From Acinetobacter tianfuensis (GTDB taxonomy: Bacteria; Pseudomonadota; Gammaproteobacteria; Pseudomonadales; Moraxellaceae), in assembly GCF_003611465.1 (NCBI RefSeq), contig NZ_RAXV01000001.1, forward strand, positions 124,001 to 188,000: a stretch of 64,000 bases of DNA, given 5' to 3'. The notes below the pieces were generated by a model. The model was given only the letters and a program-made list of their open reading frames with translations, was not told the DNA's origin and made no database searches. Positions 8,854 to 17,401 of the stretch are shown in pieces (the first letter of the stretch is position 1; each line of letters starts with the position of its first letter). The position numbers and the translations under genes are program-made.

Positions 8854-9759
8854 ATGTTTGAAAATGCTTTGAAGGCAAAAGACTTTTTCCCTGCAAATTA
8901 TACTTTATTGGATGTATGGCCTATGCCTGCTGCCTGTTTTTTAGCAACAGGGGAAATACTGTATGCAAATCAGCTGTATGCAGAAAATATACAGCAGGAT
9001 TTGAGCGCTCTTATTCTGCAAAAGCTGCAAGAAAACAATGCAGAAAATATAGAGCTGGAACCATTTGGATATACGGAACAAGATAAGCATTTTTTACTTA
9101 CCTTGAAAGTGCATGTCAATCCAGAAGGACATACACAAAGTATTTTGGTTTGCGGGACTGATATTACGCATTTGCGCATCAAGGAGCAGTATCTGCTGCG
9201 GCATAATCAGGAATTGCAAAAAATGGTTGAAATTGACCATTTGACAGGTGTGTATAACAAGCGCAGTTTTGATTTGCATTTACCAGAATGGCAGCATCGG
9301 CTGGATGATGGAGAATTGCAGCAATGCAGTGTAATTATGCTGGATTTAGATAATTTCAAACGGATTAATGATGAATATGGTCATGCTGCCGGTGATAGGG
9401 TATTGCGTTTAACCGCAATGCTGCTGTGTGATGTGCTGAAAATGTATAGTTATAGTGACAGCCTGCTTTTCCGTATAGGCGGTGAAGAGTTTGCTATCGT
9501 ACTGCCGCATAAAAATTTAGAGCAGGCTTGTATTCTGGGCCAGCGCTGCTGTGATGCTGTCGCGGCATCTTCAAGTCATTTAACGGGCATTTTTCAGCTG
9601 ACGCTGTCATGCGGAGTCGCATCTTATATGCAGCATCAGCGCTTGAATGAGGTTTTGCAGCAGGCAGATCAAGCGCTATATTTTGCAAAAAATAATGATA
9701 AAAACTGCACAGGTTTTTATCAGCAAGGCAAAATGCAGGTATTTCGCACATTGCTGTAA
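8854..9759 (+). CDS. Diguanylate cyclase with N-terminal PAS-like domain
   Basis: 301 residues, no membrane segment. Residues 1-115 look like a PAS-type sensor region ending in a DITHLRIKEQ helix; a short coiled linker leads to a GGDEF domain that starts at DHLTGVYNKRSF. The active-site loop is RIGGEEFAIVLP, so it should make cyclic di-GMP from GTP in the cytoplasm. The RxxD inhibitory site expected five residues before GGEEF is absent (YSYSDSLLFRI), so product inhibition at that site is unlikely. It is monocistronic, with a clear gap on both sides. Confidence 0.88.
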   Translation: MFENALKAKDFFPANYTLLDVWPMPAACFLATGEILYANQLYAENIQQDLSALILQKLQENNAENIELEPFGYTEQDKHFLLTLKVHVNPEGHTQSILVCGTDITHLRIKEQYLLRHNQELQKMVEIDHLTGVYNKRSFDLHLPEWQHRLDDGELQQCSVIMLDLDNFKRINDEYGHAAGDRVLRLTAMLLCDVLKMYSYSDSLLFRIGGEEFAIVLPHKNLEQACILGQRCCDAVAASSSHLTGIFQLTLSCGVASYMQHQRLNEVLQQADQALYFAKNNDKNCTGFYQQGKMQVFRTLL

Positions 9760-9841
9760 ATCTATTGAAATTTCACGGCATTGAATTTGTTTTCTGCATA
9801 GAGAAAGCAGACAGAAAACAGTATCATGCAGCTAGCCAGAT

Positions 9842-9884
9842 AAATATCTCTGCTGAGCATTCCGTTTGCTGAGCAGAGATATTT
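9842..9884. repeat. Long perfect inverted repeat before ispA
   Basis: Thirteen-base perfect arms AAATATCTCTGCT/AGCAGAGATATTT around a 17-base loop. No T tail follows directly, so it could be a terminator-like structure for the GGDEF gene or a leader hairpin of ispA, whose start lies 33 bases further on. Confidence 0.5.
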
Positions 9885-9917
9885 AAACCGAAATTTAAGC
9901 TTAATCATGTATTCGAG

Positions 9918-10835
9918 GTGAGTGTGTCATCCCTAACTGACGTACAAGCGCATGCACTGACAGAGGCGCAGCAGCGCATTTCTCAAGATTTATTAACGGC
10001 TTTAGATGCGTTCTATATTCCAGAGCCTTTAAAAGGCGCTGTGTATCATGCTGTGATGTTGGGCGGCAAGCGTGTCCGTCCTGCATTGAGCTATGCAGCA
10101 GCTGCATTAAAGCCTAATACCAATTATGCAGCTGTGCGCCGGGCAGCAGTTGCAGTAGAGTTTATTCATTGCTATTCACTTGCACATGATGACTTGCCGT
10201 GTATGGATAATGATCTGCTGCGCCGCGGTCAGCCGACATGCCATGCAGCATTTGGTGAAGACACCGCTTTGCTTGCTGGTGATATTTTACAGTCGATGGC
10301 CTTTGAAATATTAGGCAGCCGTCTGTTTGATCAGGGCCCAGCAGTTGATTCCTCAATTGTGCTGAAGCAAATGCAAATTTTAGCGACGGCATCTTCTAAA
10401 ATGGTGAATGGTCAGGTACTGGATATTCAGGCTGAAGGCAAGCATGTAGATCAGGAGGCCTTAGAAAATATTCACCGCAATAAGACTGGCGCATTAATTT
10501 CTGCAGCCATTATGATGGCTGCTGTCACTATTTTTGACGGTACGGATGCTGCAATTCCAAAACTGCGTGAATTTGGTTTAGCGATTGGTTTGGCTTTCCA
10601 AGTACAGGATGACATTTTAGATATTATTTCAGATACGGCGATGCTGGGTAAAACAGCTGGTAAAGATCAGCAGGCAGATAAATCGACCTATCCTGCTTTG
10701 ATGGGCTTAGAAAATGCGCAAGCTTATGCCAAAGAGCTGCATGATCAAGCGCTGAATGCATTGAGTTATTTTGAAGCGGAGCAGGCAGCTGAGCTGCTGA
10801 ATATTGTGCAATTTTTACTGTCGCGTAAAAGTTAA
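9918..10835 (+). CDS. ispA: Farnesyl diphosphate synthase (geranyltranstransferase)
   Basis: 305 residues. The first aspartate-rich motif is HDDLPCMDND and the second is FQVQDDILDII; GGKRVRPAL and KTGALISAA are also diagnostic. It condenses isopentenyl diphosphate with dimethylallyl and geranyl diphosphate to farnesyl diphosphate, feeding quinone, undecaprenyl phosphate and haem O synthesis. The start is GTG 9918 or GTG 9924; GAGG just upstream fits the latter better. The usual partners xseB and dxs are not adjacent. Confidence 0.92.
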   Translation: MSVSSLTDVQAHALTEAQQRISQDLLTALDAFYIPEPLKGAVYHAVMLGGKRVRPALSYAAAALKPNTNYAAVRRAAVAVEFIHCYSLAHDDLPCMDNDLLRRGQPTCHAAFGEDTALLAGDILQSMAFEILGSRLFDQGPAVDSSIVLKQMQILATASSKMVNGQVLDIQAEGKHVDQEALENIHRNKTGALISAAIMMAAVTIFDGTDAAIPKLREFGLAIGLAFQVQDDILDIISDTAMLGKTAGKDQQADKSTYPALMGLENAQAYAKELHDQALNALSYFEAEQAAELLNIVQFLLSRKS

Positions 10836-10846
10836 TTAAATTGCAT

Positions 10847-10876
10847 AAAAAAGAGGAGCAGATGCTCCTCTTTTTT
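10847..10876. terminator. Bidirectional terminator between ispA and putP
   Basis: AAAAAAGAGGAGCA-GA-TGCTCCTCTTTTTT: a 14-base perfect stem with A and T tracts, able to stop both convergent transcripts. Confidence 0.93.
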
Positions 10877-10919
10877 ATGGCGGTCAGAGCAGTGCTGAAG
10901 ACACTGCCGTCACTTTAAA

Positions 10920-12410
10920 TTAGATACTTTCTTTGTAAATTTGATCTGCTTGATCAAAGCGGTCAGTCACGTCTTTAGAAGGCGCTTTGCCCATTAAGCT
11001 CACCGCAATAATGGCAATGAACGAGCAGATGAAGCCAGGAATAATTTCATAAACACCTGTGTCAGCCCATACATTTTTCCAAAGAATAACTATAACCGCA
11101 CCAATGATCATGCCTGCAAGCGCACCATTCAGTGTCATGCGTTTCCAGAACAGTGAAAGGATGATCAGCGGGCCAAATGCAGCGCCAAAACCTGCCCATG
11201 CATAAGCCACAAGACCAAGCACTTTTGATTCAGGATTGCCAGCCATGACAATTGCGAGCACAGCAATTGCTAAAACCATAAAACGTCCAACCCAAACTAA
11301 TTCTTTTTGTGTCGCGTTTTTGCGCAGGAATGATTTGTAGAAATCTTCAGTTAATGTGCTTGAGCAAACCAGCAGCTGGCAGCTGAGCGTACTCATAACA
11401 GCAGCTAAAATGGCAGCTAAAATGATGCCTGCAATCCACGGGTTAAATAGAATTTTAGTTAATTCCATAAATACCGTTTCTGGATTGGAATTCACCGCAG
11501 CAGCCAATTCAGGGTGCTGATGGAAGTAAGCAATACCGAAGAAACCGGCTGCTACCGCGCCGCCTAAGCAAAGAATCATCCACGTCATGCCAATACGGCG
11601 TGCATTAGGAATAGATTTAACCGAATCTGCCGCCATGAAACGTACAAGAATATGCGGCTGGCCAAAGTAGCCTAGGCCCCAAGCCAGGAGTGATAAAATT
11701 GCGACCCAGCTCAAATCGCCGATCATATCCATGGCTTGCGGACGGGCAGCTTCAAGCGCTAATGACACTTGGCTTAAGTCAGAGAATGATAAAATCACAA
11801 CAACGGGTGTCAGCAGCAGGGCAAAAATCATCAGGGCCGCTTGAATAGTATCTGTCCAGCTGACCGCTAAAAAGCCGCCGATGAAGACATAGCTGATTGT
11901 TGCAATCGCACTGATCCAAAGCGCTGTGCTATATGACAGGCCGAACATGCTTTCAAACAGGCGTGCGCCAGCAACCATGCCAGAGGCGCAGTAAATAGCA
12001 AAGAAGATTAAAATGACAAAGGCAGAAACAATACGCAAAATTTTCTTTTGGTCATTAAAGCGGTTGGAAAAATAATCAGGCAGGGTCAATGCATTGTTTT
12101 GTACTTCAGTATGTACACGTAAACGTCCGGCAACCAGCAGCCAGTTGAGCCATGCGCCAATAATCAAACCGATGGCAATCCATGCTTCAGATAAGCCTGA
12201 AAGATAAATTGCGCCCGGCAAACCCATGAGCAGCCATCCGCTCATGTCTGATGCGCCTGCAGAAAGTGCAGTTACAAAGCTGCCTAAACGGCGGCCCCCT
12301 AAGATATAGTCAGAAAAGTTGCTTGTGGCGCGATAAGCGATGAGGCCTATCACAACCATGGCGACAATATAAAAGAGAAACGTAATTAGGGTGGGGTTGA
12401 GGGAGCTCAT
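10920..12410 (-). CDS. putP: Sodium/proline symporter PutP
   Basis: 496 residues, sodium:solute symporter family, 13 membrane helices. SDYILGGRRLGSFVTALSAG, GASDMSGWLLMGLPGAIY, the SSTLTEDFYKSFLRK loop and AYAWAGFGAAFGPLIILSLF are PutP hallmarks. It brings L-proline into the cell with Na+ as a nutrient or osmoprotectant. No putA gene is nearby. The gene faces ispA and shares its terminator. Confidence 0.92.
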   Translation of the reverse strand: MSSLNPTLITFLFYIVAMVVIGLIAYRATSNFSDYILGGRRLGSFVTALSAGASDMSGWLLMGLPGAIYLSGLSEAWIAIGLIIGAWLNWLLVAGRLRVHTEVQNNALTLPDYFSNRFNDQKKILRIVSAFVILIFFAIYCASGMVAGARLFESMFGLSYSTALWISAIATISYVFIGGFLAVSWTDTIQAALMIFALLLTPVVVILSFSDLSQVSLALEAARPQAMDMIGDLSWVAILSLLAWGLGYFGQPHILVRFMAADSVKSIPNARRIGMTWMILCLGGAVAAGFFGIAYFHQHPELAAAVNSNPETVFMELTKILFNPWIAGIILAAILAAVMSTLSCQLLVCSSTLTEDFYKSFLRKNATQKELVWVGRFMVLAIAVLAIVMAGNPESKVLGLVAYAWAGFGAAFGPLIILSLFWKRMTLNGALAGMIIGAVIVILWKNVWADTGVYEIIPGFICSFIAIIAVSLMGKAPSKDVTDRFDQADQIYKESI

Positions 12411-12560
12411 ACGATATCCGTTGTCGAGTTGCGTAGCAGAGCGAAATATGAAAAGGCAAAAGCTGCACTTGGTTATTCCAGCTGCCTATGCATAAAATTT
12501 CAAAAATTATGTGAAATTTAAGCACAAATTAACAAAACGTGCAGAGTTTTCTTAAATCTA

Positions 12561-12594
12561 AAAAAATAGACAGCACAATGGCTGTCTATTTTTT
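12561..12594 (-). terminator. Terminator after nfeD-qmcA
   Basis: AAAAAATAGACAGC pairs with GCTGTCTATTTTTT. It begins 14 bases after the qmcA stop on the minus strand. Confidence 0.9.
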
Positions 12595-12607
12595 CGAGTG
12601 AAATGGC

Positions 12608-13462
12608 TTAGCTGCCGCGTCCCATAACACCGCGAATGGTGTTCATGATATCGGCAGGAAGAACGACAGTTTTAGCATTGCTGGATTTCGACATATCCTG
12701 CATCGCTTTCACATATTGTTCGCCCAGCAGGTAAGCAACAGGAATTTCTTTATCGCCTACAGCAGATGTCACCATTTCAATGGCTTTTTGTGAGGCTTCT
12801 GCTAGAACAACTTGCGCTTCTGCATCACGGCGTGACGCTTCGAGGCGGCCATCTGCTTCTAAAATGGCAGCTTGTTTTTCACCATCTGCTTTGGTCACGG
12901 TCGCACGGCGCTGGCGTTCTGCTGCAGCCTGTTCTTCCATCGCAGCCTGCATGGTGTGAGACGGTTTAATGTCTTGAATTTCAACGGTTTTAAGTGTGAT
13001 GCCCCAGTCGGAAATATCATCCGAAATACTGGCTTTTAAACGCGCTTTAATATGGTCACGTGAAGACAGCGCATCATCTAAGTCCATTTCACCGACGATT
13101 GAGCGCAGTGAGGTCTGTACAAGATTTTGAATAGCCCAAGTGTAGTTTTCAATCCCGTAAACAGCATTCACTGGCGTGGTGATGTTAATGTAGGCTACCG
13201 CATTCATCAGCAGTACGGCATTGTCACGGGTAATTACTTCTTGTGAAGGAATATCTAAAACAATGTCTTTGGTTGTCACTTTGTATGCCACTTCATCAAT
13301 ATAAGGGATGACAAAATTCAGGCCCGGTTCCAGCACGGTATGATATTTACCCAGACGCTGCACAATCCATTTATAGCCTTGTGGGACAATACGTACGCCT
13401 TTAAAAATAGTGATGGCAACAAAGGCCAATATGGCTAAAACAACGATCGTAGCTCCGCTCAT
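12608..13462 (-). CDS. qmcA: SPFH/Band 7 membrane protein QmcA (stomatin-like)
   Basis: 284 residues. One N-terminal membrane anchor (about residues 3-20), then a Band 7 domain beginning VRIVPQGYKWIVQRLGKYH and a long Ala/Glu-rich coiled segment (about 165-230, AAAERQRRATVTKADGEKQA). Such proteins form large membrane-bound rings and assist protease or microdomain functions. The start follows the nfeD stop directly (TAAATG), and the NfeD-stomatin pair is a well-known conserved operon. Confidence 0.9.
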   Translation of the reverse strand: MSGATIVVLAILAFVAITIFKGVRIVPQGYKWIVQRLGKYHTVLEPGLNFVIPYIDEVAYKVTTKDIVLDIPSQEVITRDNAVLLMNAVAYINITTPVNAVYGIENYTWAIQNLVQTSLRSIVGEMDLDDALSSRDHIKARLKASISDDISDWGITLKTVEIQDIKPSHTMQAAMEEQAAAERQRRATVTKADGEKQAAILEADGRLEASRRDAEAQVVLAEASQKAIEMVTSAVGDKEIPVAYLLGEQYVKAMQDMSKSSNAKTVVLPADIMNTIRGVMGRGS

Positions 13463-13957
13463 TTATTTACTCGCTTTTTCATTATCGTTATAACTGTGCG
13501 CCTGCACAATCAGATCATTACCCATGATGTCAATGACACGGACACGGTCTCCAACTTGAACTTCTGACTGAGAACGGCAAATCCATTCTGCATTGCCCAA
13601 TACAGGAATTGGGAAACGCACTTTAATTTGGTTCAGTTCCATGTTGGTTTGAATAACCATGCCCACTTGGCCAATGGTTGCTTCACGTGATAAACCGGCT
13701 TTGGTTTTATCGACAGACAGCGGTTTAATCACTTTAAACCATGCGACTGTGCATAAAATTGAAAGCACAATCCATGTCGTCAGCTGTACGGTAGGTCCCA
13801 TCATGGGGAATAGGAAATACAAAATACCGACCATAATCGCGCCAACGCCAAACCAGAGCGCCGCAAATGCGGGGAGCAGGAGTTCAGAAAGAATCAGTAA
13901 AATGCCTAAAACAAACCAGTGCCAAGGTTCAAGAACAAATTCCATAATGCTGCTCAT
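13463..13957 (-). CDS. NfeD-family membrane protein (YbbK type)
   Basis: 164 residues. Three or four membrane helices (about residues 10-80) are followed by a C-terminal OB-fold from about residue 92 (IGQVGMVIQTNM to GDRVRVIDIMGNDLIV). This is the short NfeD form without a ClpP-like protease domain. It is first in the operon with qmcA, and the two proteins are expected to act together at the inner membrane. Confidence 0.88.
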   Translation of the reverse strand: MSSIMEFVLEPWHWFVLGILLILSELLLPAFAALWFGVGAIMVGILYFLFPMMGPTVQLTTWIVLSILCTVAWFKVIKPLSVDKTKAGLSREATIGQVGMVIQTNMELNQIKVRFPIPVLGNAEWICRSQSEVQVGDRVRVIDIMGNDLIVQAHSYNDNEKASK

Positions 13958-14133
13958 ATAGTGGTCATTGATAAAAATGGGCGAATATCTATATCAATGT
14001 AGCAGATGAATAAGTATTTGAGTATGAAAAAAATCAATTTTTAAATGGGTTTGAATAGCCTGCTTTTTCAGCATTGCGGCATATGCAAGTTCGGCAATTT
14101 TTTGAGTTGGCGGCATGTTTGGATTGGGGACAT

Positions 14134-14166
14134 AAAAAAGACCAAGCATGGCTCAGTCTTTTTTTA
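14134..14166 (-). terminator. Terminator after the patatin-like gene
   Basis: AAAAAAGAC/GTCTTTTTTT stem, with a second palindrome AGATCTTTTTAAAGATCT at 14171-14188 next to it; both lie just past the gene's stop on the minus strand. Confidence 0.7.
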
Positions 14167-14194
14167 ATTTTAGATCTTTTTAAAGATCTTGGTT

Positions 14195-15112
14195 TTAAAA
14201 TTTTGGAGCAGGCGCAGGTTTTAAAGCAGCGGGTGAGGCTTTAAAGTCTGTAATGGCCTTTTGAATAGATCTGATTTTCAGCTGTGCAGCTTTTTCACCT
14301 TCTAAAATAGTTTCATTGCTGGCTTTCAAATCTAAAGTGCCAATATGGCCAACCTTGGGCTGAATGACAACATCGGCCTGATTCAGCTCTTCATTAATGC
14401 TTTGCTGACCCATAATGTTAATGGTTTGATCCAGTACGCCGAGCATATTCATGGCTTTGCTGCCATCGGGACGTGCAGAAATATCCACGGCGATGACGAT
14501 ATCTGCTCCCATGCTTTGTGCAGTTTTGACTGGAATTGGGCTGACTAGGCCGCCATCGACATATTTCAGGCCGCCAATTGCTGCTGGGACAAAGACATTT
14601 GGAATACTGCATGATGCACGGACTGCTTGTCCTGCATTGCCTTTAATAAATTCAGCTTTACGTCCATTGTCTAAACGTGTTGCAACGGCAGCAAAGCGGA
14701 TAGGAAATTGTTCAATTGGTTTGCCGCCGATGCTTTTATTGACATAGTCCTGCAGTTTTTGACCCAGCAGAAAACCTTGGCGGTTTAAGGTTAAATCACG
14801 GATGTCAGATTCTTTAAAACCTAAAGCCAGCTGCTGCAGCTGATATGGGGTTTTGCCGCTGGCATAGAGGCTTCCGACAAAACTGCCCGCGCTGGTGCCA
14901 GTGACGATTTTAGGTTTTATGCCATGAGATTCGAGTACTTTTAAAATACCAATATGCGCAAAACCTTTGGCTCCGCCGCCGCCTAAAGCTACAGCTATTA
15001 CTGGCTCACGCGGTTTAATCGGTGTGGTTTTAACAGGCGTTTGCGTGACTTTGTCACAGCCTGCAAAGCTCAGCGCTAAAACACTAAGCAGGGAATAATG
15101 CAATAGTTTCAT
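14195..15112 (-). CDS. Patatin-like phospholipase lipoprotein (RssA-like)
   Basis: 305 residues. The signal peptide ends in the lipobox LSFAGC, so it is probably a lipoprotein on the outer or inner membrane. The patatin core has the oxyanion loop GGGGAKGFAHIG, nucleophile motif GTSAG and catalytic Asp in YVDGGL. It is expected to hydrolyse acyl esters or phospholipids as a Ser-Asp dyad enzyme. The gene is monocistronic with its own terminator. The substrate is unknown. Confidence 0.85.
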   Translation of the reverse strand: MKLLHYSLLSVLALSFAGCDKVTQTPVKTTPIKPREPVIAVALGGGGAKGFAHIGILKVLESHGIKPKIVTGTSAGSFVGSLYASGKTPYQLQQLALGFKESDIRDLTLNRQGFLLGQKLQDYVNKSIGGKPIEQFPIRFAAVATRLDNGRKAEFIKGNAGQAVRASCSIPNVFVPAAIGGLKYVDGGLVSPIPVKTAQSMGADIVIAVDISARPDGSKAMNMLGVLDQTINIMGQQSINEELNQADVVIQPKVGHIGTLDLKASNETILEGEKAAQLKIRSIQKAITDFKASPAALKPAPAPKF

Positions 15113-15192
15113 GGTGTGCAGAAAATAATCTATAAAATGAACAAAAGTGGAAATATGCTGTGCGACATATCACCAAAAAATGCGCAGCTTTA

Positions 15193-15819
15193 CTAGCGTT
15201 TTTTCCAATGCTTTTGTAACGGCTTTGCCAGCCATGCAGGATTTTTGGGTGAAAATTGGCCTGTGTAGCATGCTAAAATCTGTTCTAAATCCTGCTCAAA
15301 ATTGCCAGTCGGTTTAAAAATACCTAAACAGCGGATAATTTTATTTTCATAATCAAATGCAAACATCACAATTGGAATTTGCGCCTCTAAAGCAATGTAA
15401 TAGAAACCGCTTTTGATGGTTTCAGCCTGTTTTCGTGTACCTTCAGGCGCCATGCCAATCCATATTTTATCTTGAGCATGTACTATACTGCGGATTTGCT
15501 GGGTTAGGCCTTTGGCTGAATTGCGTTCCACAGGAATAACGCCAATCCATTCTAAGAGCGGTTTGAGCGGCGTATTAAATAAAGTATGTTTGCCAAAAAT
15601 GGTAATACGTATGCCCAAACCCAGCAGTGCAACAAAACCGTGCCATGCATCAATATTGGAAGTATGCGGAGACACAATAGCAACGGCTTTAGGCAAATTA
15701 GGGAATTCACCTTCAAAACGCCAGCCCTGTGCAAGGAACAGCCGTTTAAAAAATGCTTTGCTAAGAGCTGAGCCGCGGGAAGGAACTTGTTCTGGCAGCG
15801 TTGGAAATGATTGAGGCAT
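15193..15819 (-). CDS. PlsC-like acyltransferase family protein
   Basis: 208 residues. SPHTSNIDAWHGF carries the HX4D acyltransferase motif and APEGTRKQAETIKSGFYYIA carries the substrate-binding EGTR motif, as in 1-acyl-glycerol-3-phosphate acyltransferases, but the protein is shorter than PlsC and lacks a clear membrane helix. It resembles the protein at 32968-33549, a paralogue. The likely role is acyl transfer to a lipid at the membrane; the acceptor is not known. Confidence 0.8.
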   Translation of the reverse strand: MPQSFPTLPEQVPSRGSALSKAFFKRLFLAQGWRFEGEFPNLPKAVAIVSPHTSNIDAWHGFVALLGLGIRITIFGKHTLFNTPLKPLLEWIGVIPVERNSAKGLTQQIRSIVHAQDKIWIGMAPEGTRKQAETIKSGFYYIALEAQIPIVMFAFDYENKIIRCLGIFKPTGNFEQDLEQILACYTGQFSPKNPAWLAKPLQKHWKKR

Positions 15820-15944
15820 ATTGATTTATAAATTTGAATCCAACAATATCATTAATATAAAACTAAGGCAGTTTGTCGGCATTGGCAAAAATAAGCAGTT
15901 TCAAGTCAACCTGGTCAGATAATTTGCCATTTATTTAAATTGGA

Positions 15945-17207
15945 ATGTTCATGCTGCAAATGCGCAATATTTATGTGCTGCTATTTTCTCTGTATTGGGC
16001 ACAAGGTTTGCCGGTAGGCTTTATGACGCATGCGCTTCCCGTCATTTTACGCACACATGGCGTGTCACTGGCGCATATTGGCGGATTTGGACTGCTGATG
16101 CTGCCATGGTCGATTAAAGTATTTTGGGCGCCATGGGTTGACCGTTTGGGCCATACGTCAATGGGGCATTACCGCTCGTGGATTTTACCGCTGCAGCTGA
16201 TGAGCGCGGCAATTTTGATGATGCTGTCCTTTTTGCCTATTGCTGCTTTAAATGAGCCTGCTTATTTGCTGGCGCTGTTTGGTGCGCTGCTGAGCATGAA
16301 TTTGGTCGGAGCTACGCAGGATATTGCAACCGATGGTTTGGCTGTACGCATTTTAAAGACTGAACAGCAGCATTGGGGCAACACCTTTCAGGTCGCCGGA
16401 TCTCGGCTTGGGTTTATTGTTGGCGGCGGGGCAATGCTATGGGCGCTGGATTGGCTGCAGTGGCAAACCACATTTTTGTTTTTAGCAGGGCTGGTACTGC
16501 TGAATAGCCTTCCAGTTTTATTTTATAAAGAACCAGTGTTGCATGAGCAGCAGGAAAAACGGCCTGTCAAAATTGATTGGCAGGCGATAAAAGCCTATTT
16601 GAGTTACTTTGTACAGACACCCCAAATGGTGCGTTGGCTGGCTGTGCTGCTGAGCTTTAAAGTGGCAGATGGTTTATCTGGACCGCTGTTAAAACCGTTA
16701 ATGGTCGATATGGGACTGAGTTATACCCAAATTGGCGTGTATATCACCATGCTTGGCGTAGCCGCTGCATTGGCGGGTGCAGGCTTAGCGGGCTTAAGTT
16801 TGAAGTTTTTCAGCCGTTTTCATGCACTGCTGGTGTTTTCCATTCTAAAAGTATTCAGCTTAACAGCCTATGCATGGCTGGCTTGGCAATATGAGCTGCA
16901 GCAAGCTGTACAGCCGTGGCTGATTTATTTGATTAATGCTGCTGAAGATATGATTTCTGCAATGCTGCTGGTGGTGATGCTGACTTTAATTATGCAATAC
17001 AGCCGTCAGGCGCAGGCAGCCACAGATTTTACTTTTCAGGTGGCGCTGATGGCAACCGTGAGCGGGATTTTATATAGCTTAAGCGGCCTGTGTGCAGATT
17101 GGCTGGGATATGGAAATTATTTAAGCATCATTTGCGGCATTGCAATTGTATGCTTGGCGCCAATTTATCGCTGGAGGAGGCATAGTCTGCGCATGCCGCC
17201 GTCATAA
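15945..17207 (+). CDS. MFS transporter, AmpG/RhtX-FptX type
   Basis: 420 residues, 12 membrane helices. The start region FSLYWAQGLPVGFMTHALPV and NLVGATQDIATDGLAVR place it with AmpG-like permeases, which include muropeptide importers and the single-protein siderophore importers RhtX/FptX. AmpG itself usually begins with a different, longer loop pattern, so the ligand cannot be decided. ATG 15951 is an alternative start, with GGA eight bases upstream. Confidence 0.75.
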   Translation: MFMLQMRNIYVLLFSLYWAQGLPVGFMTHALPVILRTHGVSLAHIGGFGLLMLPWSIKVFWAPWVDRLGHTSMGHYRSWILPLQLMSAAILMMLSFLPIAALNEPAYLLALFGALLSMNLVGATQDIATDGLAVRILKTEQQHWGNTFQVAGSRLGFIVGGGAMLWALDWLQWQTTFLFLAGLVLLNSLPVLFYKEPVLHEQQEKRPVKIDWQAIKAYLSYFVQTPQMVRWLAVLLSFKVADGLSGPLLKPLMVDMGLSYTQIGVYITMLGVAAALAGAGLAGLSLKFFSRFHALLVFSILKVFSLTAYAWLAWQYELQQAVQPWLIYLINAAEDMISAMLLVVMLTLIMQYSRQAQAATDFTFQVALMATVSGILYSLSGLCADWLGYGNYLSIICGIAIVCLAPIYRWRRHSLRMPPS

Positions 17208-17316
17208 GTTTTTCTGCAATGCTGAGGTGCTGATGAGGTTTTTCAGCAGACTTATATTTTATGTTTGAAATGGTAATGATGCAAAAAGCATTGAATTTAT
17301 GCATTTTTAAATGTTT

Positions 17317-17401
17317 TTTAAGACTGCTTTAAGCTTCTTAAGTCTGAGTTAAGTTCGTAAATTTAAGGTTTGCTTACTTAGAGAAGTTTAAGATTCTTAA
17401 G
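17317..17401 (+). promoter_or_regulatory. Array of PmrA half-sites upstream of pmrC
   Basis: Seven (T/C/G)TTAAG hexamers within 85 bases, all in the same orientation: 17317, 17328, 17337, 17348, 17362, 17387 and 17396 (start positions). Two pairs, 17317/17328 and 17337/17348, have the exact N5 spacing of the known PmrA box (HTTAAD-N5-HTTAAD). The last hexamer abuts the ATG of pmrC and occupies the place of a Shine-Dalgarno sequence. Autoregulation of pmrCAB by PmrA is known in Acinetobacter; the number of extra half-sites is what the sequence adds. Confidence 0.8.
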
